Virus record (IMG/VR): IMGVR_UViG_3300037847_001567
Location: 8,270-45,436 of that record
DNA from: a virus
Direction: 5' to 3' (one strand)
Length of the DNA stretch: 37,167 nt
Shown here: in pieces, positions 16,274-23,757 of the stretch
How positions within the stretch are numbered: the first letter of the stretch is position 1
Layout: every line of letters begins with the position of its first letter
The notes under the pieces: model-generated
What the model was told of the DNA's origin: nothing
Databases searched by the model: none
What the model saw: the letters and a program-made list of their open reading frames with translations, nothing else
Translations under genes and position numbers: made by a program

Positions 16274-17059
16274 TTAAGCCACTACTCTGCCTTCGGAAAT
16301 AGCTAAGTCGATTTCTTTTTCGTACTTATCATATTGGTCCATTGACAGGGCAGCGATTTCCCGTTGTGACCATACTTTTGGTTCGGCTGCATCTACAGTT
16401 TTTGTTTTGGTTGAAACCATATCAGCTGCAGAACCTTTGGTCGTAGATTGCGACCCTCCCGTTGTACGTGAAGAAGTTTTACCAGTTTCTGACTTATAAA
16501 TATCAATAGCTTTAATTGCTAAACCTACGTCATTAGGATTATTGTATACCCAATCTTGAATTGCTTGTGGTTGGGACTTAGCCCAAGAATGAAACTCTTT
16601 ACTTTCTCTAATGTCTGCAAAGTCCGGATGAGCTTGCTGTAAAGACATTTCTGCCTCTTTACGAGCTATCTTAGCTTCACGTTCATCTAAAGCAGGAGTA
16701 GGTTGTCTCAATACTTGAGTTTGTTCAGGAGCTATAGCTTGTTGAGCTTCTACACTTTCTTCATGTCTTACAGTTTGCTCTACACGCTGATGCATGCGAG
16801 CCTGTGCTTCTAGCTCTTTTTCTTTTTGCTTAAACTCGTTAATCTTATTGTCGTAATGTTTTTTTAAATCATCGTATCGTTTTTTATAATTATCATCCGA
16901 AGGGGTCGATTTGCGAGTAGCCTTCTTCTTTGGTTTATCGTAGTAAATCCCTTCAGCACTTTCAAAAGGTTTGTCATCTTCGATGCCATAATCTTTATTC
17001 ATGTTGTATGGGTTTGCTACTTCTTCTTCTACTGTTTCTGTATTTTGTACTTCAGTCAT
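16274..17059 (-). CDS. Scaffolding protein
   Basis: A 261-aa, highly charged, mostly helical protein: acidic N-terminus, a Lys-rich stretch (KPKKKATRKS at about 43-52), a coiled coil (KKRYDDLKKHYDNKINEF, then KQKEKELEAQARM, at about 58-90), a Gln/Pro linker, and a second helical region ending DQYDKYEKEIDLAISEGRVVA. Scaffolds of T7-like and related phages share this composition, with the C-terminus contacting coat. It is immediately upstream of the coat gene. No protease motif is present. Confidence 0.8.
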   Translation of the reverse strand: MTEVQNTETVEEEVANPYNMNKDYGIEDDKPFESAEGIYYDKPKKKATRKSTPSDDNYKKRYDDLKKHYDNKINEFKQKEKELEAQARMHQRVEQTVRHEESVEAQQAIAPEQTQVLRQPTPALDEREAKIARKEAEMSLQQAHPDFADIRESKEFHSWAKSQPQAIQDWVYNNPNDVGLAIKAIDIYKSETGKTSSRTTGGSQSTTKGSAADMVSTKTKTVDAAEPKVWSQREIAALSMDQYDKYEKEIDLAISEGRVVA

Positions 17060-17073
17060 GTCACTCTCCTTTT

Positions 17074-17191
17074 GGGGCTTGAGTCTTTACAAGGTAGCCT
17101 CATTGTTAGCTAGACAATTCGGGGCTTGTTACTACAAGGTCGCCTCTAGGTTAAAATTTATGATAAGGGGTTCTTTCGAAGTAGCCTTATC
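17074..17191 (-). repeat. Three successive stem-loop units between the 405-aa gene and scaffold
   Basis: Unit 1 (17074-17101) and unit 2 (17121-17146) share the frame GGGGCTTG...TACAAGGT-GCCTC and each can fold with CUUG/CAAG inner pairing plus an outer GC stem with one mismatch in the minus-strand RNA. Unit 3 (17162-17191) has a perfect 7-bp stem (GATAAGG with CCTTATC) that includes the stop codon of the upstream gene. The units fill almost the whole 127-base gap before the scaffold start. No promoter or T-run accompanies them, so RNA processing or stability is more likely than termination (inference). Confidence 0.65.
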
Positions 17192-18404
17192 GCCTTACGC
17201 TTGGCATTGCATTTGCTGATAGCATTTGGTTATGGACATCTTCATCATAGTCTTCTCCATCCAGTAAGCTATCCATCATGCCGCCTCCGTATTTCTTTTC
17301 ACGGTCTTTGTCATAGTCACGCTCAGCATCATCCATCATTTCTTGGAGTTTGTCAGCGCCTATTTGGTCAACCGCTTTTTTGGTGAAAACAAATTCACCA
17401 TCCGATAACCTTGCAGGTATCGAATCCGATGTGCCAGTTCCCGGACCTTCTACAGCCCCTTCTCCGGCAAATTCTCCGGCAGTATCCATAATTTTATGAA
17501 AGATACTCCTTAATTGGTCGTTTTGTCCTAAAAGTTCTGATAAGTAATCTTGGTCTTCATCACTTAAAGCTTCTTTTAAAACAAACTCTGAATATTCTTT
17601 TTCCATTACATCATCAGGAAGTTGAGACTCTTCTACTTCTTTTTTCTCATCTTCTGGTATATTATCATAGGTATCGACAGGCATATCATCTTCATTAGCT
17701 TCGCCACCTTCTGCATATTCTTCAACATCGCCACCTTCTGCATATCCAATCTTAGGCATGTTATTAGAAGGCTCAATAGGGTCAGGACCTTCTAAATTAC
17801 TAATGGCTGCTTCTTTTTGTTGACCCGTGCCTTTAATTTTTTGAAGTATTGATTCGCTGTCCCCTTCTTCTGAAAAAAACTGCTCGCCGTGTTTAGCTAA
17901 ATCAACTAATATACCACCTAGCATTTTACCTTCTCGTGGTTCGTCAGCCGCAAAAGTGGTTAATTTTTTAAAATCTTTTTGACTTAACAAAGGCTTGTTT
18001 TCTTCTTCCATTTGCGTTTCGTGCAAGTCTGTAATAAACTCAGCAATAGATTGTTTTGAAGATACAATATTAGAATCTTGAACTGCACTTAAAGATTCCA
18101 TAATGTAAGCCTTATCCATTTTTTTGTTACCGCCTGAAAAATCAAAAGAGTTTATAAGCTTAACAGTTTCTTTCATATTTTCTTGGGACGCATCTTGAGT
18201 CGTGCTTTCAGCGCTTCCGGTCATTTTTGCTACTGCTTCTGCCATTTCAGCAGTTTCTTTTTCTACGGCAGGTTCAGGCTTTCGAGCTGCAACAACGTCC
18301 TTGCGAGCTTCAGACAATAATGAATCAGCTCCTTCTGCTGCTTTCTTAGCGACTGAGCCTACTGCTTTTTTCATTCTTTTTTTACCTTTGTCATCACAAT
18401 GCAT
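17187..18404 (-). CDS. Virion-associated protein of unknown role (405 aa)
   Basis: An acidic protein with a basic start (KGKKRMKKAVGSVAKKAAEG), helical low-complexity regions, two copies of YAEGG (near residues 221 and 230), and a conserved-looking segment at about 317-345 containing GPGTGTSDSIPARLSDGEF and VFTKKAVDQIGADKL. I recall that last segment as a recurring motif in marine phage structural and tail-associated proteins; no function is assigned to it. The gene lies between portal and scaffold, where T7-like phages rarely carry one this long. It could be a minor head, decoration or internal protein. Confidence is high that it is a gene and low for any role. Confidence 0.75.
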   Translation of the reverse strand: MHCDDKGKKRMKKAVGSVAKKAAEGADSLLSEARKDVVAARKPEPAVEKETAEMAEAVAKMTGSAESTTQDASQENMKETVKLINSFDFSGGNKKMDKAYIMESLSAVQDSNIVSSKQSIAEFITDLHETQMEEENKPLLSQKDFKKLTTFAADEPREGKMLGGILVDLAKHGEQFFSEEGDSESILQKIKGTGQQKEAAISNLEGPDPIEPSNNMPKIGYAEGGDVEEYAEGGEANEDDMPVDTYDNIPEDEKKEVEESQLPDDVMEKEYSEFVLKEALSDEDQDYLSELLGQNDQLRSIFHKIMDTAGEFAGEGAVEGPGTGTSDSIPARLSDGEFVFTKKAVDQIGADKLQEMMDDAERDYDKDREKKYGGGMMDSLLDGEDYDEDVHNQMLSANAMPSVRR

Positions 18405-18406
18405 GA

Positions 18407-18637
18407 TTAATCCTCTTTACGTTTTTTAGCTTCGATAGCCTGTTCTTTTAAGTTCATTAAATTAGCCAGTGAACTCGCTTTCCCCTGCCTGCGGTACAGC
18501 TCCAGTTCCGATGTTGCCACCGCCAGTGCCTGTAGCTCCAAGTTCCGGAGGTTGTTCAGGTGCTCCTTGAGGGATTCCCATAGCTCCGGGTTGTTCACCA
18601 GCGGACCCAAGCGCCTCGCCATTTCCTTGTCCAACAT
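18407..18637 (-). CDS. Small helical protein overprinting the portal C-terminus (76 aa)
   Basis: The ATG follows AGGAG at 6 bases, a good ribosome site within the portal coding region. The first 176 bases (18462-18637) overlap the portal tail in another frame, and the stop lies 2 bases before the next gene. The product is a compact amphipathic helical protein (LGPLVNNPELWESLKEHLNNL; then ELYRRQGKASSLANLMNLKEQ), much more protein-like than the Gly/Pro/Ala-rich portal tail it overlaps. I recall similar small proteins after the portal in marine podophages. A role in head assembly or portal binding is possible but unproven. Confidence 0.7.
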   Translation of the reverse strand: MLDKEMARRLGPLVNNPELWESLKEHLNNLRNLELQALAVATSELELYRRQGKASSLANLMNLKEQAIEAKKRKED

Positions 18638-20639
18638 TTTGTGCTCCTATTATTTGTGCCATGATTGCAGCTTCTTCAGGGTCATTAAGAATCTCATTAG
18701 GGTCAAGGTCAAGGCTGTAAGCCAACTCACTGACAATCTTAGAGATTTTAACAAACGGTGCAATCGCAGGGTTTTGTGCAGTCTGCAAAAACATTGTTAG
18801 ACGTTGACTACGTACTTCTTTTTGCATTAAGCTGTTTGTGCCCATTGCGTGTACTTCTAAGTCACCTTGAATGTCTAACTCGCCTTCAAAAAACTGCATA
18901 TTCCATTGATAGTATGCTTGACCTAACGGCTTTAGCAAAAAGTCATCAATGTTTTTAATTACTGTTTTGATGTTAAGTGACGCAGCACCTAGTAGCATAG
19001 ACATACCTGATGCAGTACGTGTCATACTTTGTACGCCTGTTTGACCGTGCGAGTAGCTAGGAATACCTGTTTGTTCATCTGCTAGCTGTCGGAACTTGTC
19101 AAACATCATCATGTTTTCGTTAGATGTATTCGGGAACTTAACACCGTGTATAGCTTGTCCGGGCATTCCTGCTTGTCTGCGGAATACTTTTCCGGGATAT
19201 ATGTCCATAGACTGTCCACCAACAAGAGCTGACTCATCTACGTCAAATACTAACGAACCTGCTAACGCAAGGTTGTCAATAGCCATACGTGCATGCCCAT
19301 TCATTATTTGTTGAGAATCGTCCATATTCTCCGCAACCCCAATCCCAAAGAAGCTGTAAGGGTTGCGTTCGTATGGAAAGGCGTTGTATGGAAGTCTGTA
19401 AGGAGTAAAAGGATTGACCACCCCACGAAGAAGCTTGCCGTTGCTAATCCAAGCATTAACCTGTACTTCATCTAAATCATCAACCTCGTCTGGTAATTCC
19501 ATTCCAACTTCTCTAGCATACTCTGCATCCATAATGCCCCAATACTCTAATACTTCGTATTGACCTGTTGAGTATTCATCTATTCGTTGGTCATCTTTTA
19601 GTTCGTGCTCGTAGTCCTTTTCAACATAATCAGCACCCATTTGTATACATTCACGTAGTGCATCTTTATTAAAGAAAGGCATACGTGCAAGTGCTCGAAG
19701 TTGCGACTTGTTCATTTTGTGACGGTGTACTATGTATTCACATTCATCTATAGATGTAGCTGAAGGGTCAGGGAAGAAATCCCAGATACTTACAAACTCA
19801 ATACGTGGTACACGCACTTCTAGTGGATTATAAGTTCTTTCACCTGACTCGTCAGTAGTCCAACGACTTACAGTTTTGTTGTAGTTGAATGGACCTTTTA
19901 CGATACCTGTGCCAAACAATGTAGACTCAAGTAAAGCATTACGTAGCTCGCTTGAACCTCCAGACTCTTCAATCTGGTCGTGTATAAGTGTTTGCATGTT
20001 TCGTGCCGCCTGCTTCGCAGGAGAACGCTCTAAAGCTTGTGGGTCTGCAGAAGGACCTTCTTCAAACTCAATGCCTGCTTCTTCAATGGCTTCAGTTAGA
20101 TTGTCCTTAACTCCAGAATAAGTAGTCCCTGCTTTAAATACTTTACCGTCACCTTCGTAACCTACATCGTAAATAGAAGGCTCTTCAACAGGTGTTTCTT
20201 CTTCTTCTTCGTATGACGGTGGTGCGCTAGTTTCAATGCCTGTTTGACCTGCTTCCATGTGGCTATACATTGCAATGCCTTCAGGAAGTTTAGTTTCACG
20301 TACACCAATAGGAAACTCACCAGTGCCGAAAATAACATCTACAAGCTGACCAAACGCTGCTAATACTTTAGTCTTAGTTACTTTTACAAAGACTTTAGAT
20401 TTTTCTGATTCTCGGAATCGTACATTCTTGTTGTAGATTCCTCGATAGTTGTGATAGGCTTTTAACCAACGCTGCTCGTCAAACTCTCTAGCATCTTGTG
20501 CTTCAGCATATCTGTCTTGGATTAAACCTACAAAACGATTACGAACATCTTCTTCAAGGTTTAGTTCCATTCCTCCTGCCGTTTCTTCAGGCTCGAAGTA
20601 TATTTCGTTAGCTGTGTCCATCAATTCTTCTTCGTTCAT
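18462..20639 (-). CDS. Portal protein
   Basis: The 725-aa protein is the dodecameric ring at the packaging vertex. Features fitting the podophage portal family: an N-terminal helical region with LIQDRYAEAQDAREFDEQRWLKAYHNYRG, then YNKNVRFRESEKSKVFVKVTKTKVLAAFGQLVDVIFG (about 73-110), an acidic insertion (YEEEEETPVEEP, ~143-154), a central wing region (EFVSIWDFFPDPSATSIDECEYIVHRHKM), PFTPYRLPYNAFPYERNPYSFFG, and a stem/crown helix region near NPEEAAIMAQI-like sequence. The last ~55 residues are Gly/Pro/Ala-rich low complexity and overlap another gene. It starts just 3 bases past the TerL stop codon. Confidence 0.88.
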   Translation of the reverse strand: MNEEELMDTANEIYFEPEETAGGMELNLEEDVRNRFVGLIQDRYAEAQDAREFDEQRWLKAYHNYRGIYNKNVRFRESEKSKVFVKVTKTKVLAAFGQLVDVIFGTGEFPIGVRETKLPEGIAMYSHMEAGQTGIETSAPPSYEEEEETPVEEPSIYDVGYEGDGKVFKAGTTYSGVKDNLTEAIEEAGIEFEEGPSADPQALERSPAKQAARNMQTLIHDQIEESGGSSELRNALLESTLFGTGIVKGPFNYNKTVSRWTTDESGERTYNPLEVRVPRIEFVSIWDFFPDPSATSIDECEYIVHRHKMNKSQLRALARMPFFNKDALRECIQMGADYVEKDYEHELKDDQRIDEYSTGQYEVLEYWGIMDAEYAREVGMELPDEVDDLDEVQVNAWISNGKLLRGVVNPFTPYRLPYNAFPYERNPYSFFGIGVAENMDDSQQIMNGHARMAIDNLALAGSLVFDVDESALVGGQSMDIYPGKVFRRQAGMPGQAIHGVKFPNTSNENMMMFDKFRQLADEQTGIPSYSHGQTGVQSMTRTASGMSMLLGAASLNIKTVIKNIDDFLLKPLGQAYYQWNMQFFEGELDIQGDLEVHAMGTNSLMQKEVRSQRLTMFLQTAQNPAIAPFVKISKIVSELAYSLDLDPNEILNDPEEAAIMAQIIGAQNVGQGNGEALGSAGEQPGAMGIPQGAPEQPPELGATGTGGGNIGTGAVPQAGESEFTG

Positions 20640-20642
20640 GTA

Positions 20643-22328
20643 TTAGTATCCAAAAGTTGAGTCAGAAGGATTAAATGATGCTTCTCTTCTGAATTGTCTT
20701 AGTTGTTGTATTGTATCGTTGATTCTAGGTCTTGACATTATTAAGTATCTTAGTGCATCGTATGCGTGGTCAGATGCGTGTGTATCAACGTCTTCTGGCT
20801 TGCTTTTATCTACAGGAATACTTTGAAGCTCACGTATCAGGTTAGGACATGTATTAAAAATCTGTAATCGTGGTCTACCGTTTTGTTGAAGCTTCAAGTA
20901 TTCGTGAATCTGTATTTTGCCTTGTATTCTATTCTTATCTGCTCTTCTGAGCTTGTGTCCGGCTCTTAGAAGCGTTTCACCAACTGTTGGACCTGTAGTA
21001 CCAGTCCTGTTCCAACACGCTGTATCGAGCACTCCGGGGACTGAGAAGGGGTCTTCATATTCCATCTCGGTCAACATAGACGCAAGGTCTGTACCTAATA
21101 AACCTTTACGGTACAGTTCTCTATATATAATAAGTGTACCATCGTTGGGGTCAACTGCTCCCCATACGCATGCGCTTTCCGATGCATAACCATAGTCAAT
21201 ACCCTTAATGCGTTCCCAACCTAATGGGATTTCAAAAGGTGTAATTACATGGTCTAAAGGATTAAACTCTACAAATGCTGCGCCTTCTGCTACATCCCAG
21301 TTACCTTCAAGTAGTTGTTGACGTTGTGTAGGCGGCAGTGCTTCTAGCATTTGTTCGTATCTACCGTCTTCTGCAAGGTATGGGTTATCTTGTAGTCTAG
21401 CAGGTATAAACTTTCTTGTTAGTCCGTCAGCGCCTCTAAAGCTGTTTCTAGGGACTGCAGGGTCAATGTAACGTTTTTTAACCCAGTTAGCTCCTGCGCC
21501 ACCGGGGTTTGCTGTACAACGCATGTACGGCTCAATCTCAGGGTCTGTAGTACGTAGTCGTGAACCAAGATAGTTCCAAGCAAACTCTGTGGGTAGGTGC
21601 GTAATCTCATCAAAGCCTATCCAACTATATGCTTGACCTTGATAGCGATACACATCTGCGTCACGCTCCAAGAATCCAAACTCTACTTTAGCTCCGCTTG
21701 GGAAGTTCCAAAGCTTTTCTACTTCTTTGTACTTACAGCCGGGAAATGCTTTTGGGTACAGCTCCCGACTTTTGTCAATTAGTTCTCGCAGTTCTGGCAT
21801 AGAGCGTCTGAGTATTAGTGCTCTATGTGCAGCTCTGTGTGCAAAACGGAGGGGGTCAATCAACATTGCGTATGATTTACCACCCCCGGCAGCACCACCA
21901 TATAAAACGTCCACCTCTCCTGCTGCTAGGAAATCTTCCTGTGGACCTTCGTTAGCCTTAAAGATAACATCCGCTTGTGCTTCAGACTGCAAGTCTGTTG
22001 GGATGTTATCCAACTCGGTGGCGCTTATGAGCTTGTCTGTGTTCTCATTTTCGAGTTTGCTGAGAGTCTTTTTTGTTGCGTTGATAGACTTCTTATAATT
22101 ATCTATTTTCTTTTGCGCTGCTGTTAGTTTCTTTTGTTTTTCTTTTACTTTCTTTTTAGCAGCTAGCTTTGCTTTAGTCTTTGAGTGGTAGTTATAACCT
22201 CTGCCCTTTGAACCTTTAGCTCTGCCACCCTTCTTGCGAGGTGTGCCGTCACGTTTTAGTTTAAAGTTACCGTCCTCGTCTTTGAGGTACTTGTCGGGGT
22301 TAATGTCCCAATCATTTTCTTTCTGCAA
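20643..22328 (-). CDS. terL: Terminase large subunit (ATPase and nuclease) with basic N-terminal extension
   Basis: Walker A is GGAAGGGKS at residues 144-152. Walker B ends SWIGFDE with Asp240-Glu241. The nuclease domain has GIDYG (Asp378), VLDTACWN (Asp435) and the closing THASDHAYDALRY (Asp520, Asp524). This is the motor that cuts concatemeric DNA and pumps it through the portal. Before the ATPase core are about 115 residues rich in Lys (KKKVKEKQKKLTAAQKK at ~58-74) forming a likely coiled coil, more than most TerL proteins carry. The start at 22328 overlaps the upstream 76-aa gene by 17 bases. Confidence 0.93.
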   Translation of the reverse strand: MQKENDWDINPDKYLKDEDGNFKLKRDGTPRKKGGRAKGSKGRGYNYHSKTKAKLAAKKKVKEKQKKLTAAQKKIDNYKKSINATKKTLSKLENENTDKLISATELDNIPTDLQSEAQADVIFKANEGPQEDFLAAGEVDVLYGGAAGGGKSYAMLIDPLRFAHRAAHRALILRRSMPELRELIDKSRELYPKAFPGCKYKEVEKLWNFPSGAKVEFGFLERDADVYRYQGQAYSWIGFDEITHLPTEFAWNYLGSRLRTTDPEIEPYMRCTANPGGAGANWVKKRYIDPAVPRNSFRGADGLTRKFIPARLQDNPYLAEDGRYEQMLEALPPTQRQQLLEGNWDVAEGAAFVEFNPLDHVITPFEIPLGWERIKGIDYGYASESACVWGAVDPNDGTLIIYRELYRKGLLGTDLASMLTEMEYEDPFSVPGVLDTACWNRTGTTGPTVGETLLRAGHKLRRADKNRIQGKIQIHEYLKLQQNGRPRLQIFNTCPNLIRELQSIPVDKSKPEDVDTHASDHAYDALRYLIMSRPRINDTIQQLRQFRREASFNPSDSTFGY

Positions 22329-22542
22329 TTTTCTTTAGCCCCATGTGCGATATTGAACGTCCTGTCTCGTGGGTCAACCACAAGCTGCCTTCTCGTAGGC
22401 TCAATGTCTTGTCTTTTATTAGTGGTAGTATTTTGTCTAGCATTTCTAACTGTTCTGGTATTGCGTCTAGTAGCTCTGGGTTATCTTCGTTTAGTTTGTA
22501 GCCAAACGGTATAGTGCTACTAGTTCTCCTCATACTCTCCAT
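22312..22542 (-). CDS. Small protein between TerS and TerL (76 aa), recombinase-HTH-like
   Basis: The start at 22540-22542 is chosen for GAGGTGA about 6 bases before it. The second in-frame ATG (residue 4) has only a poorly spaced site. The product contains STIPFGYKLNEDNPELLDAIPEQLEMLDK, then LSLREGSLWLTHETGRSISHMGLKKI. This resembles the helical recombinase domain found after the catalytic domain of serine recombinases (IPFGY...S-R...L...G...S), but there is no catalytic domain and the gene is far too short to be a recombinase. It overlaps TerS by 23 bases and TerL by 17. A DNA-binding role in packaging is an inference. Confidence 0.7.
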   Translation of the reverse strand: MESMRRTSSTIPFGYKLNEDNPELLDAIPEQLEMLDKILPLIKDKTLSLREGSLWLTHETGRSISHMGLKKIAERK

Positions 22543-22915
22543 CTATAATCACCTCTTGTTTTGCAGGGATTATAAATAGACCACCACCTGTATTAACATT
22601 GACATCAACTCGTTCTGTCTTACCTAAGCCTACACGGTCTAGAAGCTGCTGTGCTGCTTGTATACGCATGTTAGCTTGCGGTATTGGTTCAGGGCTATCC
22701 ATAATCTGAACAAGCTTAGAAGCTGCTTTAGGTGCATTCTGTGCCATTATGTTTGAAGCCATGTCGAGTATCTCAGACTTGAGGCTTTTAACTACAGCGT
22801 AGTGTGTACCTTCTGCATATCCTGCAAGTTCGGCAGCTTCTTTAACATCACCACCACAGCGAGTAAGATTATCTAAAAATGATTGCTGCTTTGTAGTGAG
22901 TTGTTTCTCTGCCAT
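22520..22915 (-). CDS. terS: Terminase small subunit
   Basis: The 131-aa product starts with a helix-turn-helix (TKQQSFLDNLTRCGGDVKEAAELAGYAEGTHYAVVKSLKSE, about 8-48), followed by a helical oligomerisation region with a conserved-looking LVQIMDSPEPIPQANMRIQAAQQLLDRVGL, and a beta/acidic tail ending GEYEEN that would contact TerL. TerS recognises the phage DNA packaging site. It is the first full gene of the minus operon, with its start about 140 bases downstream of the promoter -10 element. Confidence 0.85.
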   Translation of the reverse strand: MAEKQLTTKQQSFLDNLTRCGGDVKEAAELAGYAEGTHYAVVKSLKSEILDMASNIMAQNAPKAASKLVQIMDSPEPIPQANMRIQAAQQLLDRVGLGKTERVDVNVNTGGGLFIIPAKQEVIIDGEYEEN

Positions 22916-22919
22916 CCAT

Positions 22920-22982
22920 TTATGCCTGTATTGTTTTGACGTATCTTACGCCTCTATAAATATATACTAGTTCTTTAGTCAT
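22920..22982 (-). CDS. Possible 20-aa leader peptide upstream of TerS
   Basis: An ATG at 22980-22982 follows AGGAG at 8 bases, a better site than the one for TerS. The peptide begins MTKELVYIYRGVRYVK and contains YRGVRY, a word that also occurs in small YRG-type (DUF4278-like) proteins. Its TAA ends 4 bases before the TerS start, so terminating ribosomes could reinitiate there. It is either a real micro-protein or a translation-coupling leader. Confidence 0.5.
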   Translation of the reverse strand: MTKELVYIYRGVRYVKTIQA

Positions 22983-22992
22983 CGTATAAACT

Positions 22993-23036
22993 CCTATGCG
23001 GATTTCTACGATTCTTTTCACGCATGAACCTATGCG
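22993..23036 (-). promoter_or_regulatory. Leader RNA with two alternative pairings next to the first ribosome site
   Basis: In the minus-strand RNA, CGCAU occurs at 23032-23036 and again at 22996-23000, each within the exact 8-mer CGCATAGG. A single AUGCG lies between them at 23021-23025. AUGCG can pair upstream (a 6-base loop hairpin) or downstream, where the stem would abut the AGGAG of the leader peptide. The two pairings exclude each other, suggesting control of translation, but no ligand or partner is evident. Confidence 0.4.
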
Positions 23037-23063
23037 AACTATTAAAGTATAGTTATACTCTAT

Positions 23064-23092
23064 AGTATACCCGTAATATTAGGGTTTGTCAA
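23064..23092 (-). promoter_or_regulatory. Sigma70 promoter for the minus (virion) operon
   Basis: On the minus strand: -35 TTGACA (23087-23092), 17-base spacer, -10 TATACT (23064-23069), with TTACGGG directly before the -10. An A/T-rich tract at about 23094-23116 lies upstream of the -35 and could act as an UP element. No comparable promoter was found elsewhere in the minus arm. Confidence 0.85.
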
Positions 23093-23139
23093 CCTTTTTA
23101 TAAAAAAATGTTATAAGAGGAGGACCTGCACGAAAGTTC

Positions 23140-23168
23140 TTGACAAAATGGAAATTTACGGGTATAAT
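23140..23168 (+). promoter_or_regulatory. Sigma70 promoter for the plus (early) operon
   Basis: -35 TTGACA (23140-23145), 17-base spacer, perfect -10 TATAAT (23163-23168), with TTACGGG directly before the -10, as in the opposing promoter. The two -35 elements are back to back, 47 bases apart. Transcription would start near 23175, giving a leader of about 580 bases before the first gene. Confidence 0.9.
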
Positions 23169-23347
23169 AAATATTAAGCCCACCGGGGTTATATATAGAT
23201 GTTGGAGCATGGGTTATCGTATTTGTCTGTGTACCCGCTTTTTAGCTCTTGCCTTTAAAGCCCTATGAAGCTGCGGACCTGTCTGGTTTACATCCACCAC
23301 CCCTTCAAAATGTATAAGATTGTATATATATCCATAGTACCCCCCAT
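23169..23347 (+). other. First part of the early leader, no gene recognised
   Basis: This stretch has a few very short open frames (19-34 codons) but none with a well-spaced ribosome site. Two dyads are weak (CCC-acc-GGG; CCAT/ATGG). It is more GC- and C-rich than the hairpin array after it. I see no tRNA or terminator. Confidence 0.6.
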
Positions 23348-23741
23348 GGCAGCTTGCCCACCCCTTTGAAGTCTACCAAGACTTCAAAAATTTCGAAGAT
23401 TCTAAAGAATCTATCGGGCGCACACCTTTGAAAATCTCTAAAGATTTTAGAGACTGCCTAGTTTACAAAACTAGAGCAAAGATTTTCGAGTCTTTAAAGC
23501 TACGCTTTATTTCCCAATCTCCAAAAATTTCAAAGACTTACAAGCATTTCTAAGCTTCGCTTAACTTCCCTCCTGAGACTTTCAAAGTCTCCTATAATTC
23601 TATCGCCTGCACGGAAATCTTCTTCAAAGATTTTACAGAAATTTTAGACCTTTAAAGACTTTAAAATGTCTTTAAAGGTCTATTGAGTTCTACAAATTAG
23701 AAAATTTATTTAGTAAGTTCTAACGAACTAAATAAATTTTC
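23348..23741 (+). repeat. Array of short perfect stem-loops in the early leader
   Basis: Perfect inverted repeats in order, given as arms, loop length and position: GGCA/TGCC, 3, 23348-23358; TTTGAAGTC/GACTTCAAA, 6, 23365-23388; AGATTC/GAATCT, 4, 23397-23412; AAAATCT/AGATTTT, 4, 23431-23448 (alternative CTCTAAA/TTTAGAG, 3, 23436-23452); CTAGTTT/AAACTAG, 3, 23458-23474; AAAGA/TCTTT, 8, 23478-23495; TAAAGC/GCTTTA, 3, 23495-23509; TAAGC/GCTTA, 3, 23551-23563; GAGACTT/AAGTCTC, 3, 23575-23591; AAATCTT/AAGATTT, 5, 23615-23633; a 15-bp arm TAGACCTTTAAAGAC with 8-base loop, 23645-23682; a 15-bp arm GAAAATTTATTTAGT with 12-base loop, 23700-23741. Arms differ from unit to unit, so this is not a copied repeat. 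None is followed by a T-run. It is a strongly structured leader RNA or a DNA feature such as an origin. Confidence 0.85.
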
Positions 23742-23757
23742 AATTTGGAGAACTAAT

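Noticed and set aside
23116-23124. AGAGGAGGA as a strong ribosome site
   Set aside because: It lies upstream of the plus promoter, so it is not in the early transcript, and no start codon follows at a useful distance.
23169-23347. Short open frames of 19-34 codons in the early leader
   Set aside because: GGAG lies only one base before one ATG and the others have no ribosome site; codon content looks random.
23348-23741. CRISPR array or tandem repeat
   Set aside because: The dyads differ in sequence and spacing; there is no common direct repeat and no cas gene.
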